64,000 nt of DNA from Phyllobacterium sp. 21LDTY02-6 (GTDB lineage Bacteria; Pseudomonadota; Alphaproteobacteria; Rhizobiales; Rhizobiaceae), in assembly GCF_023554255.2 (NCBI RefSeq), contig NZ_JAMJWD020000004.1, positions 471,794-535,793 on the forward strand, in the 5' to 3' direction. Below are positions 53,956-62,981 of this stretch, piece after piece (position 1 is the first letter of the stretch; each line of letters begins with the position of its first letter). The position numbers were made by a program, and so were the translations under genes. Under the pieces are notes generated by a model that was not told the DNA's origin, did not search any database, and saw nothing but the letters and a program-made list of their open reading frames with translations.

Positions 53956-54909
53956 ATGCAACGGAATTCCAGGGAGCAGATGCAGGAAGTCGATACCGAT
54001 CCCGTTTTCAGGCAGGCGCTGGAGTGGTTCCTTCTCGTCAGGGATGAGAAGGCCTCCGACGAAGATCGCGCCGCGCTGGAAACATGGCTTCTGGCCGACC
54101 CGGCGCATGGCCTCGCCTATGCGCGCGCCAGGCGGCTGTGGGATCGCTTCGATCTGGTCAAGCCGGAATATGAGCGCCTGAGCCGCTCCGGGCGTATCGG
54201 CCGCCGCAGCCTGCTGCTCGGCGGGCTTGTCGCTCTTGTCGGCGCGCCTTCGCTCTATGTGGTCGCCCGTCCCGAGTTTTCGGCCGATTACAGCACCGGC
54301 ATTGCCGAGCGCCGCACGTTCACGCTGCCCGATGGCAGCACGGCCGAGCTTGGCAGCCATTCGGCCGCTTCGCTGCAATTCACCGAGGGGGAGCGCCGGC
54401 TGGTGCTGCATCGCGGCCAGGGATTCTTCCGCGTGGCGGCGGAGGCGCGGCGGCCCTTCCTAGTGGAAGCGGCGGCGGGAACGACGCGGGCGCTCGGAAC
54501 CCAGTTCGACGTGAAGCTGAGCGACGCCGAGGTCACCGTGGCGGTACTCGAACATTCGGTTGCGGTCGAGACGCCGACAGCCGCGCCGGTCGTGGTCCGG
54601 GAAGGCTGGCAGATCAGCTATGGCGAGGATGGGCCGCGGCCGCCCGCCCGCGTCGATGCGACTGGCGTCAAGGCCTGGCGGCAGGACCGCATCGTCTTCG
54701 AGGACGTCCCCTTGCGGCGCGTGCTCGTGGAATTGCAGCGCTACCGTCACGGCAGGATCATGCTGATGGACAATGGCATCGGCGCGACGCCGGTGACGGC
54801 GATCTTCGAGACCGCGCACGCGGAAAAGGCGCTGCAGACGATCGCGGAAACGCTGCCCGTGCGCATCGTCAACGCCACGGCCTATCTGACCTTCGTCTAT
54901 GCCCGCTAG
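53956..54909 (+). CDS. FecR-type anti-sigma regulator
   Basis: 317 residues. An N-terminal cytoplasmic FecR_N domain (FRQALEWFLLVRDEKASDED), a TM helix (about 84-101, SLLLGGLVALVGAPSLYVVA) and the periplasmic FecR domain (RRTFTLPDGSTAELGSHSAA, RLVLHRGQGFFRVAAEARRP, TRALGTQFDV) followed by an STN-like C-terminal part (VLVELQRYRHGRIMLMDNGI). It passes the signal from the receptor's STN domain to the sigma factor. Two starts are possible: ATG at 53956 (GGAG 11 nt upstream) or 53980 (GGGAG very close); I use the first. Confidence 0.9.
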   Translation: MQRNSREQMQEVDTDPVFRQALEWFLLVRDEKASDEDRAALETWLLADPAHGLAYARARRLWDRFDLVKPEYERLSRSGRIGRRSLLLGGLVALVGAPSLYVVARPEFSADYSTGIAERRTFTLPDGSTAELGSHSAASLQFTEGERRLVLHRGQGFFRVAAEARRPFLVEAAAGTTRALGTQFDVKLSDAEVTVAVLEHSVAVETPTAAPVVVREGWQISYGEDGPRPPARVDATGVKAWRQDRIVFEDVPLRRVLVELQRYRHGRIMLMDNGIGATPVTAIFETAHAEKALQTIAETLPVRIVNATAYLTFVYAR

Positions 54910-55027
54910 CAGTACGCGGCAAAATAATTTGCCTGCGCGCTCATTGGTTCGGCGTTGTCGGGTGTCTAACACCATGAGGACCAGAAAAACACGGTGCCTC
55001 GCGACAGCAACAGGACGGGGTGAATTC

Positions 55028-57487
55028 ATGCGGGGCGGAAGAAGATCGGGACCAGAAGCCGGGGACCTGGCGCAGCAAAATCCGGCAGGACCGCTGCTGA
55101 AACCGGCATTGGCCGCTGTTCTCACCATCGCGGCGGCGATGACGGCGCCGGCCGCGCTGGCCCAGCAACCGGTTTCCCAGGAAGCCGCGACGCAGCGCCG
55201 GGCCTCGTTCAATATCGCGCCGCAACCGCTTTCCTCCGCGCTGGTGGCGTTTTCGCAGGCGACGCAGATGCAGCTGTTTTTCAACGCAAACCTCGCGCGC
55301 GGCAAGAATTCGCCCGGCGCACGCGGCCCGCTGACCAACAGCGAAGCTGTGCGGAAGATCCTCGCCGGTTCCGGCCTCACCTATCGCATCAGCGGCGGCA
55401 CGGTGACGATCGTCGATCAAGGCGCCGCCGTGATCACGGGCAGCACCTCGGCCGATGGCTCGATCGCCCTCGAACAGATCAATATCAGCGGCGAGAATGC
55501 CTGGGGCCCGGTGCAGGGCTATGTGGCGAAGCGCAGCGCCAGCGGCACCAAGACCGACACGCCGCTCATCGAGACGCCGCAATCGGTTTCCATAGTCACC
55601 GCCGACCAGATCAAGACCACCAAGCCGGCATCCATGGCCGATGCCCTGTCCTATACGCCCGGCATCGTCAGCCAGTCGCCGGCCTTCTCGCGCATGGTCG
55701 ACGATTTCATGGTGCGCGGCTTCAATGTCGCCACCGGCGATCTCGGCATGCTGCGCGACGGCATGAAACTGCAGACCAATGTCTATGACGGCGCGCAGGA
55801 GCCCTATGGGCTGGAGCGGGTGGAAGTCCTGCGCGGCGCCTCGTCCATGCTTTACGGCCAGCTCGGCCCCGGCGGCGTCGTCAATGCCATCAGCAAGCGG
55901 CCGACCGCCGAGCCGCTGCACGAGGTCAATGTCGAATATGGCAGCTATGACCGCAAGCAGGTCTCGGCGGATTTCGGCGGCCCGCTCACCGAGGACGGCG
56001 CATGGTCGTACCGGCTGACGGGATTGCTGCGCGATGCGGACAATTGGGTCGACGACGTGCCGGACGACCGCCGCTATATCGCGCCGGCGCTGAAATGGAG
56101 CCCGGACGATGCCACCTCGCTGACCCTGCTCGGCAGCTACCAGCAGATACGCACCCGATTTGCCCCGCCTTTGCCCTATGACGTCGTCAGGTCGGAGCGG
56201 ATACCGCGCGACATGTTCGTGGGCCAGCACGGCTATGACCGCTATGACAGCGACATGTTCACGCTCGGATACCTGTTCGAGCACGAGTTCGACAACGGGT
56301 TGAAGCTGCGCAACAATGCGCGCTATTTCCGCGCGGACGTGCAGTGGGACTATCTCACCGTCACCGGCCTCAGCGGCGATACGCTGCGGCGCGGCCTGTG
56401 GAACCGCACCGAGAAATCCACCGGCTTCACCACCGATACGTCGCTGCAATACGAGTTCGACACCGGTCCGGCCGAACATACGGTACTCGGTGGCATCGAT
56501 TATTACCGCGGCACCTATGAATCGCATCGATTTGCCGGGGCGGTGGGGCCGCTCGATCTTTCCGACCCCGTCTATGACGCGACGCCCATCGTCAACTTTG
56601 CCAGCGATCGCGGCTGGTATCAGTCGAGCAAGCAGATCGGCGTCTATCTGCAGGACCAGATCAAGATCGACAAATGGGTGCTGCTGCTTGGCGGCCGCTA
56701 TGACTGGAGCGACAGCGGCGTGACGAGCTACCGTTCGGGCGTGGTATCGAACCGGAAGGACGAAGCCTTCACCGGCCGCGCCGGGCTGGTCTATCTCTTC
56801 GACAATGGCCTCGCGCCCTATGCGAGCGTCAGCCAGTCCTTCGCGCCGACGACAGGGCCGGACGGGCTCTATGGCATGTTCGAGCCATCGAAGGGCACGC
56901 AATATGAAGTCGGGCTGCGCTATCAGCCGCCCGGCAGCAATTTCCTGCTCAGCGCCGCGATCTATGATCTTACCCAGACCAATGTCGTCACTTCCGCCGA
57001 TGGCGGCATCACTTTCGAGCAGATCGGCGAGGTCCGCTCCCGTGGCTTCGAGCTGGAAGCCAAGGCCGAATTCGGCAATCTGAACCTGATCGGCAGCTAT
57101 GCCTATACGGATGCGCGTTCGGTCAAGGGCAGCCAGACGATCCCGGCCGGCGAGCGCGTGGCGCTGGTGCCCTACCATACGGTCTCGCTATGGGCGGATT
57201 ATGCGCTGGACGATGTCGGCCTGAAGGGTGCGAAGATCGGCGCCGGCGCCCGCTATCTGAGCTCAGCCAATATTCCGGATTTCGACAAGGATGTGCCCGG
57301 GCGCGTGCTGGTGGACGCGATGGTGAGCTATGATTTCGGCGCCATCGACAAGAAATACGAAGGCGCCACGCTCTCCGTCAATGCGCGCAATCTTTTCGAC
57401 AAGAAATACTATACCTGCGTCGATTCCGGCGGCTGCCGCTATGGCGAACCGCTGACGGTGACGGCGAGCCTGGGCTATCGCTGGTAG
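55028..57487 (+). CDS. TonB-dependent siderophore receptor with STN signalling domain
   Basis: 819 residues. Signal peptide (LAAVLTIAAAMTAPAALAQQ), STN domain (about 58-115; FNIAPQPLSSALVAFSQATQ), plug domain (about 175-285; ETPQSVSIVTADQIKTTKPA, YGLERVEVLRGASSMLYGQL) and a 22-strand-type barrel ending in LGYRW with a terminal aromatic residue. The type is FpvA/FoxA-like, taking up ferric siderophores; the specific ligand is unknown but the FhuB/FhuD-type partners point to hydroxamates. The start at 55028 is chosen for its ACGGGG upstream; ATG at 54974 is possible. Confidence 0.93.
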   Translation: MRGGRRSGPEAGDLAQQNPAGPLLKPALAAVLTIAAAMTAPAALAQQPVSQEAATQRRASFNIAPQPLSSALVAFSQATQMQLFFNANLARGKNSPGARGPLTNSEAVRKILAGSGLTYRISGGTVTIVDQGAAVITGSTSADGSIALEQINISGENAWGPVQGYVAKRSASGTKTDTPLIETPQSVSIVTADQIKTTKPASMADALSYTPGIVSQSPAFSRMVDDFMVRGFNVATGDLGMLRDGMKLQTNVYDGAQEPYGLERVEVLRGASSMLYGQLGPGGVVNAISKRPTAEPLHEVNVEYGSYDRKQVSADFGGPLTEDGAWSYRLTGLLRDADNWVDDVPDDRRYIAPALKWSPDDATSLTLLGSYQQIRTRFAPPLPYDVVRSERIPRDMFVGQHGYDRYDSDMFTLGYLFEHEFDNGLKLRNNARYFRADVQWDYLTVTGLSGDTLRRGLWNRTEKSTGFTTDTSLQYEFDTGPAEHTVLGGIDYYRGTYESHRFAGAVGPLDLSDPVYDATPIVNFASDRGWYQSSKQIGVYLQDQIKIDKWVLLLGGRYDWSDSGVTSYRSGVVSNRKDEAFTGRAGLVYLFDNGLAPYASVSQSFAPTTGPDGLYGMFEPSKGTQYEVGLRYQPPGSNFLLSAAIYDLTQTNVVTSADGGITFEQIGEVRSRGFELEAKAEFGNLNLIGSYAYTDARSVKGSQTIPAGERVALVPYHTVSLWADYALDDVGLKGAKIGAGARYLSSANIPDFDKDVPGRVLVDAMVSYDFGAIDKKYEGATLSVNARNLFDKKYYTCVDSGGCRYGEPLTVTASLGYRW

Positions 57488-57494
57488 CGCAGGG

Positions 57495-58397
57495 ATGACG
57501 CTGACGCGGCGCGCATTCATGGGCGGCCTGATGGCCGCCCCTCTTCTTGCGGAACTTGCCGCCAAGGCACATTCCGCCACCATTGCGCGCCGCATCGTCA
57601 CCCTCGATCTTTTGCCGACGGAGCTTCTGCTCACGCTTGGTTTCAGCCCCATTGCCGTCGCCAATCTTCCGCTTTACCGCAAGCTGGTCGCCGTTCCGTC
57701 GCTACCGCTGGAAGTCGTCGATATCGGCCCGCTGCTCGAGCCCAATCTTGAATATCTGCAACATTTGAAGCCGGACCTGATCATGCTGGCCGATTGGCAG
57801 ATCCTCGGCCAGGACAATCTCGCCCGTATCGCACCGCTCGCCCCGATAAGCACCGTATCCCGCGACAGGCCCGCGGTGGAGCATCTCCAGGACCTGTTGC
57901 TGCAGGTCGGCGCCATGGTCGGCAAGGGCGATGAAGCCCGGATGTGGAACGCGCGCGCCGATGACGTTCTTGCGGCCGCACGCCGGAGCCTGGCCGCCCG
58001 CAAGCAACGCCCGGTCTATGTCATCCGGCTGGTCGAGGACGGGCGCCACGCCGCGATATTCGGCGGCAATGGCATGATCGGCGACGTCCTGCGCCGGCTC
58101 GGCCTGGACAATGCCTTCGATGGCAAGGTCAACGCATCCGGCGTCGCCACCATCGGCATCGAACGGCTCGCCGCCGTGCCGGAAGCGCAGATCGTGCATT
58201 TCCATCGCGGCGAGGAAACCGAGCGGGCGCTGCAGCGGCTGCGGCTGAGCCCGTTCTGGAACGCGCTGCAGCCGGTGCGGGAAAACCGCGTCATCGCCAT
58301 GCCGGTGATCTACCCCAATGGCGGCATTCATTCGGCGATACGACTGGCCAGCCAGCTCGATGCCGCCCTTGCCCCGGATGCAAACCCGCATGGATAG
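57495..58397 (+). CDS. Ferric-siderophore periplasmic binding protein (FhuD-like)
   Basis: 300 residues, class III solute-binding protein. The N-terminus has a twin-arginine signal (TRRAFMGGLMAAPLLAELAA). The mature part shows IVTLDLLPTELLLTLGFSPI, VVDIGPLLEPNLEYLQHLKP, DLIMLADWQ and the helical backbone linker typical of FhuD/FepB. It delivers the ferric siderophore to the FhuB permease encoded directly downstream. It follows the receptor gene by 7 bp. Confidence 0.9.
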   Translation: MTLTRRAFMGGLMAAPLLAELAAKAHSATIARRIVTLDLLPTELLLTLGFSPIAVANLPLYRKLVAVPSLPLEVVDIGPLLEPNLEYLQHLKPDLIMLADWQILGQDNLARIAPLAPISTVSRDRPAVEHLQDLLLQVGAMVGKGDEARMWNARADDVLAAARRSLAARKQRPVYVIRLVEDGRHAAIFGGNGMIGDVLRRLGLDNAFDGKVNASGVATIGIERLAAVPEAQIVHFHRGEETERALQRLRLSPFWNALQPVRENRVIAMPVIYPNGGIHSAIRLASQLDAALAPDANPHG

Positions 58398-58425
58398 GCG
58401 AACCCGCATGGATAGGGGGGCCGGC

Positions 58426-60399
58426 ATGGATAGGGTTTCGCATTCCCTTCGCCCGGCGGCGCTCGTCCTGCTGCTGTCCGCCGTTGCGCTCGCGCTGGCC
58501 GCGCGCAATTTCCAGGCGGTGCTGCCGGCGGGCGATTGGTGGAATGCCGTGCTGCACCCGTCCGAAGCCGACATGCGCCAGTTGATGCTGCATTACAGCC
58601 TGCTGCCGCGGCTTTGCGCCAGCCTGCTCTGCGGTGCCGCGCTCGGCCTTGCCGGCGTGCTGTTCCAGCAGGTGCTGCGCAATCCGCTGGCGGAGCCCGG
58701 CACGCTCGGCGTCTTTGCCGGCGCGAAGCTCGCTCTCGCCGCCGCCACATTGTGGATGCCCGGTCTGCTGGTGCTGGGCCAGGATATGATCGGCTTCCTT
58801 GGCGGCAGCCTGGCCGTGCTGCTGGTGCTGGCGCTGACATGGAAGCGCGACCTGTCGCCGCTGCTGGTCATTCTTTCCGGCCTTGTCGTTTCGCTCTACC
58901 TCGATGCGATCAGCAAGACGCTCGTTCTGGTCCATTTCGACGCCTTGAGCGATCTGTTCAAATGGCAGGCGGGATCGCTCAGCCAGAACAGCTGGATCAT
59001 GGTGGCCGGCCTGTTGCCGCGCCTCGGCATCGCGGCCATCATTGCCTTGTTCATGCTGCGTCCGCTGGCGCTGCTCGACCTCGACGACGACGGCGCCCGC
59101 AGCGTCGGCCTGTCGCTGACGGTGGCGCGCGCGCTTGCCATTGCCGTTGCCGTGGTGCTCAGCGCCTTCGTCGCCGGATCGGTGGGCGTCATCGGCTTCA
59201 TCGGCCTCGCCGGCCCGGCCATAGCGCGGTATGCCGGGGCCCGCCGTTTGCGCGAACGGCTCGTCTGGGGGCCGCTGATCGCCGCGGCGCTGCTGACCCT
59301 CGCCGACCAGTTCGTCCAGATCGTCGCCGGCGGCGCCGACCTTCCCACCGGCAGCGTCACGGCGCTCATCGGCGCGCCGCTGCTGTTGTGGCTGATCCGC
59401 AAGGTGCGGCCGGCGGGTCCCGTCGTCACGCGGCCGAGGGCTGCCCTGCGGCAATCGTCCCGGCCATGGCGCCTGACGGTCATGCTGTTGGCGCTGCTTC
59501 TGCTCGTCCTGTGGCTGGCGCTCTCGCTCGGCCGCGTCGAGGCCGGCTGGACCTGGGCGCTGGGCGACGAGTTTCACCTTCTCATGCAATGGCGGCTGCC
59601 GCGCGTTGCCGCGGCGGCCGCAGCGGGTCTGATGCTCTCCATGGCCGGCGTCCTGTTGCAGCGGGTGACCGGCAATGCCATGGCGAGCCCGGAGCTGCTC
59701 GGCATATCCGCCGGCACCGCCCTGGTGATGATCGTTTCCGTCCTGCTCCTGCCCGGCGCCGACCGCGCCGCGATGATGCTCCCCGCCAGTCTCGGTGCAT
59801 TCGCAACGCTGCTGCTGATGCTGTGGCTCGGCCGCCGCTCGTCATTCGCGCCGGAACACATGCTGCTGGCCGGCATCGCGCTGACGACAATCCTCGGCGC
59901 GGTCATATCCGTGCTCATGTTCAGCGGCGACCCGCGCATCGTCACGGTCCTCGGCTGGCTCGCCGGCTCGACCTATTCCGTCACCGGCCGCGATGCCGCG
60001 CTGGTCTGTTCGATCGCGCTGATGATGATCATCCTCGTGCCGTTGACCGGGCGCTGGCTCTCGATCCTGCCGCTGGGCGTCGCCACCAGCAGCGCTCTCG
60101 GCGTGACCGTGCGCCGGACACGGCTGGTGCTGCTGGCGCTGACGGCGATCATGACCGCGGCATCGACGCTGCTCGTCGGCCCGCTCAGCTTCATCGGCCT
60201 GATGGCGCCGCACATGGCCCGCATGCTCGGGCTGAACCGGCCAATGGCGCAGCTCTGCGCCGCCGGCCTTCTTGGCGCCATCCTGATGGTATTCGCCGAC
60301 TGGCTCGGCCGGATGGTCGCCTTCCCCTGGCAGATCCCGGCGGGCATCGTCGCCACCTGCCTCGGCGGAACCTATTTCATCTGGCTGGTACGGAAATGA
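58426..60399 (+). CDS. fhuB: Fe3+-hydroxamate ABC permease FhuB (double length)
   Basis: 657 residues, two fused FecCD-type permease halves with about 20 TM helices, matching the length of E. coli FhuB. Half 1 has LCGAALGLAGVLFQQVLRNP, LAEPGTLGVFAGA and GSVGVIGFIGLAGPAIAR; half 2 repeats these as AGLMLSMAGVLLQRVTGNAM, ASPELLGISAGTA and VGPLSFIGLMAPHMARMLG. The start at 58426 has GGGGG just upstream; two more ATGGATAGG copies at 58390 and 58408 are alternatives in frame. It overlaps the next gene by 4 bp. No FhuC ATPase gene accompanies it. Confidence 0.93.
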   Translation: MDRVSHSLRPAALVLLLSAVALALAARNFQAVLPAGDWWNAVLHPSEADMRQLMLHYSLLPRLCASLLCGAALGLAGVLFQQVLRNPLAEPGTLGVFAGAKLALAAATLWMPGLLVLGQDMIGFLGGSLAVLLVLALTWKRDLSPLLVILSGLVVSLYLDAISKTLVLVHFDALSDLFKWQAGSLSQNSWIMVAGLLPRLGIAAIIALFMLRPLALLDLDDDGARSVGLSLTVARALAIAVAVVLSAFVAGSVGVIGFIGLAGPAIARYAGARRLRERLVWGPLIAAALLTLADQFVQIVAGGADLPTGSVTALIGAPLLLWLIRKVRPAGPVVTRPRAALRQSSRPWRLTVMLLALLLLVLWLALSLGRVEAGWTWALGDEFHLLMQWRLPRVAAAAAAGLMLSMAGVLLQRVTGNAMASPELLGISAGTALVMIVSVLLLPGADRAAMMLPASLGAFATLLLMLWLGRRSSFAPEHMLLAGIALTTILGAVISVLMFSGDPRIVTVLGWLAGSTYSVTGRDAALVCSIALMMIILVPLTGRWLSILPLGVATSSALGVTVRRTRLVLLALTAIMTAASTLLVGPLSFIGLMAPHMARMLGLNRPMAQLCAAGLLGAILMVFADWLGRMVAFPWQIPAGIVATCLGGTYFIWLVRK

Positions 60400-61109
60400 G
60401 TTCCACGCTCGCACGGATTTTCACCGGAGACCTCGCCATTGTCGCCGGCATGCTGGCGCAGGCGGATGACCCGCGCGAGACCATCGCCGGCACGGACCTG
60501 CTCGACGCGGATGTGCTCGGCGCCCTCATCGCGCGCTTTGCCCGCAACTATGCCGAGCCGGAAAGGCGCGCCGTGGCCTCCCAATGGTCGAAATGGCATT
60601 TCTCCACGCTGCTGACGCCTTTCCTCGCCGCCAGCCTCGTCGCCAATCACCGGATGCCGACTGCCCTGGCCGATCTCGACATCGTGCTGTCGCCCGATGG
60701 TCGCACTACCGCACTCAGGCTCCGGCACGAAGGAGACGCCATTGGCCCTGCCGATGCTTTCGACCGCTTCGAGCCGCTTCTGACGGATCATCTCGAGCCG
60801 GTCATCACGGCACTGGCCGCTGCGAGCGGCATTGCGCCGCGCGTCCTGTGGAGCAATGCCGGCAATATATTCGAGCAGGTCCTGCAACGGCTGAAAGCCG
60901 CGCTCGGGCCCGATCACCCCGCCATCGCCGAGACGGTTGAACTGCTCGATACGCGCAAATGGCGCGATGGCCGGCCAAACCGGCTGTTCGAGCCCGTGCG
61001 CTACCGGAAAGTCGGTGCCGATCTCAAGCGGCAGCGGCGCGTCTGCTGCATCCGCTACCTCATCCCCAGCCTCGATTATTGCAAGACATGCCCGCTCGAC
61101 CGGCCCTGA
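60396..61109 (+). CDS. fhuF: FhuF-like siderophore-iron reductase
   Basis: 237 residues. The C-terminal 2Fe-2S motif is intact: RVCCIRYLIPSLDYCKTCPL gives Cys-Cys-x10-Cys-x2-Cys as in FhuF. The N-terminal part carries the SQWSKWHFSTLLTPFLAASL region typical of the family. It reduces ferric hydroxamate siderophores in the cytoplasm to free the iron. The ATG at 60396 overlaps the fhuB stop (ATGA), so translational coupling is likely. It ends the operon. Confidence 0.92.
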   Translation: MSSTLARIFTGDLAIVAGMLAQADDPRETIAGTDLLDADVLGALIARFARNYAEPERRAVASQWSKWHFSTLLTPFLAASLVANHRMPTALADLDIVLSPDGRTTALRLRHEGDAIGPADAFDRFEPLLTDHLEPVITALAAASGIAPRVLWSNAGNIFEQVLQRLKAALGPDHPAIAETVELLDTRKWRDGRPNRLFEPVRYRKVGADLKRQRRVCCIRYLIPSLDYCKTCPLDRP

Positions 61110-61511
61110 CCAGGGCCAGGCTGCGCAGCCCGTCTTTCCCGGCCTTTCGTGCATCTGTGCGCTAGCGTCCAGAGCGAGGCGGCTGCCTGCCCGCTTGCGA
61201 TCCCGCAATGCGCCGTCGAAGGCAGCTGCCGGCAGAGCCGCAACCAACTGGCGGCGGTTTTCGCCGCTCTCGTCAAGCAGGGCGGACTGGTGTTTTCAAA
61301 TGAAAAATGGACAAATCCGCAGATTGGACTAGGGTTGAGACAGCGGGCTGGATGGCTCGGCGTTTTTCCCGGTCTCACCTCATTCCACCCTTGAGACCGG
61401 TTGAAGGTCAAAACCGTACAAAGCATAGCGTGGCCTGGTTTTTTCCGTCATACCACGGCCTTGAGCAGCATGGACTGCCAAGGGACGGGCTCCAGCCCGA
61501 CTGGAGCACAA
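61110..61511. other. 402-bp intergenic region, nothing recognised
   Basis: Between fhuF and the Crp/Fnr gene. No convincing gene, FNR box (TTGAT-N4-ATCAA), terminator or repeat seen. Confidence 0.5.
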
Positions 61512-62234
61512 ATGACCATAATCGATCCCTCGGCGGTGCAGAATTACCTGCTGAGGAAGCTGCCAATCGAAGCATTTCACTTTCTCTCTCCCGTGATGAA
61601 GATCGTCGATCTTCCACTGAAGCGCGTTCTCGTGGAAACCAACCAGCCGAACAGCCATGTCTTCTTCATCGAGCAGGGCCTGGCTTCCGTCGTCGCCTCG
61701 ACGGGCGATGACGAATCCATCGAAGTCGGCCATGTCGGTTATGAAGGCGTGTCCGGCGCCCATATCGTCCTCAGGGCGGACCGGACGCCGAACCGCACTT
61801 TCATGCAGGTCGAGGGGATCGGCGTTTCGGTGCCCGTGGTCGAGCTGGAACAGATGTTCGAGCGCTTCAACATGGCGCGCGAACTGTTCCTGAAATATGT
61901 GCATACGGCCGAGCTGCAACTGGCGCATTCGGCGCTCGCCAATGCGCGCTACAACATGCAGGAGCGGCTGGCGCGCTGGCTCCTGATGTGCCACGATCGC
62001 CTGCGCGTCAACGATTTGGCGCTGACGCACGAATTTCTCGCGCTGATGCTGGGCGTGCGCCGCTCGGGAGTTACCAATGAGATCCACGTGCTTGAAGGCA
62101 TGCACGCCATCAAGGCCACGCGCGGAAACATCCGCATCGTCGATCGCTCCCGGCTCGAGGAGATCGCCGGCGGCTGCTATGGCGTTCCGGAACGGGAATA
62201 TGAACGGCTGATCGGCAACCCGTTCCTGCGCTAG
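61512..62234 (+). CDS. Crp/Fnr-family transcriptional regulator
   Basis: 240 residues. A cyclic-nucleotide-binding-type beta barrel (about 25-115; NSHVFFIEQGLASVVASTGD, ESIEVGHVGYEGVSGAH) and a C-terminal winged helix (about 160-225; MQERLARWLLMCHDRL, LTHEFLALMLGVRRSGVTNE). It lacks the N-terminal cysteines of Fnr and the full cAMP-binding signature, so the effector is unknown. This subgroup is numerous in rhizobia. The start at 61512 has GGAGCAC upstream. Confidence 0.88.
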   Translation: MTIIDPSAVQNYLLRKLPIEAFHFLSPVMKIVDLPLKRVLVETNQPNSHVFFIEQGLASVVASTGDDESIEVGHVGYEGVSGAHIVLRADRTPNRTFMQVEGIGVSVPVVELEQMFERFNMARELFLKYVHTAELQLAHSALANARYNMQERLARWLLMCHDRLRVNDLALTHEFLALMLGVRRSGVTNEIHVLEGMHAIKATRGNIRIVDRSRLEEIAGGCYGVPEREYERLIGNPFLR

Positions 62235-62328
62235 GGCGCTCAGTGCAATCTGCGGTCTCTTGCCCCGGAAGGGTGCTCGAACCGCTTCGATGCCGCCGGT
62301 ACGCGGCTCATGATCGATACCGGCCGCG

Positions 62329-62571
62329 CTAGCCGTCCCGGGGCCGGATCGTATCCTTGAACAGGACCGTCCGCAGCAGATTGCCGGCTTCGTCGCAGAT
62401 TTCGACCCGGCCGCCAGAGACATCATGCCCGCGCAATATGGCGCTGCTCATGAGGAGCCGCGCGTCCTTGATCGCCTCTGCTTCGGCGGCGTCCAGCGAT
62501 GGGAGTTCGGTTCCATCGCCATCGAACACGCCCTCCTCGCCGGTAAAGAGTTTGAAGATATATCTCGGCAT
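62329..62571 (-). CDS. DUF6894-like small protein
   Basis: 80 residues. MPRYIFKLFTGEEGVFDGDG opens it, followed by LDAAEAEAIKDARLLMSSAI and RVEICDEAGNLLRTVLFKDT. This N-terminus plus the AxxEA helix is the pattern of the small alphaproteobacterial family DUF6894, function unknown. A start 3 codons earlier (62580) is possible. Standalone. Confidence 0.75.
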   Translation of the reverse strand: MPRYIFKLFTGEEGVFDGDGTELPSLDAAEAEAIKDARLLMSSAILRGHDVSGGRVEICDEAGNLLRTVLFKDTIRPRDG

Positions 62572-62660
62572 ATGGCGCATCCGTTGACGGGTCAGCCAAT
62601 AGCATAGAGCAGTTGCCGCCTTTGATTCAATCACCGGGGTCGGGGGAAGGTGCCGGGTGC

Positions 62661-62924
62661 TCAAGGGAATCCGAGGCCGTTCAGGCGGAATTGCACGGAT
62701 GGATGCCTGTCCGCACATGAAGGCTCTTGCCCGATCTGCTTGTTTTGCTCGGCAATCTGAAGCGCACGATCAATCATTTGTTTTGAGATATAAGGAACGA
62801 AGCCAAGACGCTCCCCGCGTTCGAACGAGTCCTGATGGAATTTGAGCCGGTCGGCATCGCCAGCGAGCGCCAATGCCCCGAGGTGCTCGCAGGCAAGGGC
62901 TACTTCCGATCGTTTTCGTACCAT
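62661..62924 (-). CDS. Hypothetical small protein
   Basis: 87 residues, largely helical (SEVALACEHLGALALAGDAD), no family recognised. AGGGAAGG lies just before the ATG at 62924, which supports translation. Only moderately certain to be a gene. Confidence 0.45.
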   Translation of the reverse strand: MVRKRSEVALACEHLGALALAGDADRLKFHQDSFERGERLGFVPYISKQMIDRALQIAEQNKQIGQEPSCADRHPSVQFRLNGLGFP

Positions 62925-62981
62925 CACCTTCCCTATTCGGCGGTCCTCGCCGCGGCTTGAACCACGACGCCCGGGCCCAGC

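Noticed and set aside
54941..57178. Minus-strand open frame opposite the TonB receptor
   Set aside because: Antisense shadow with no signal peptide or recognisable domain.
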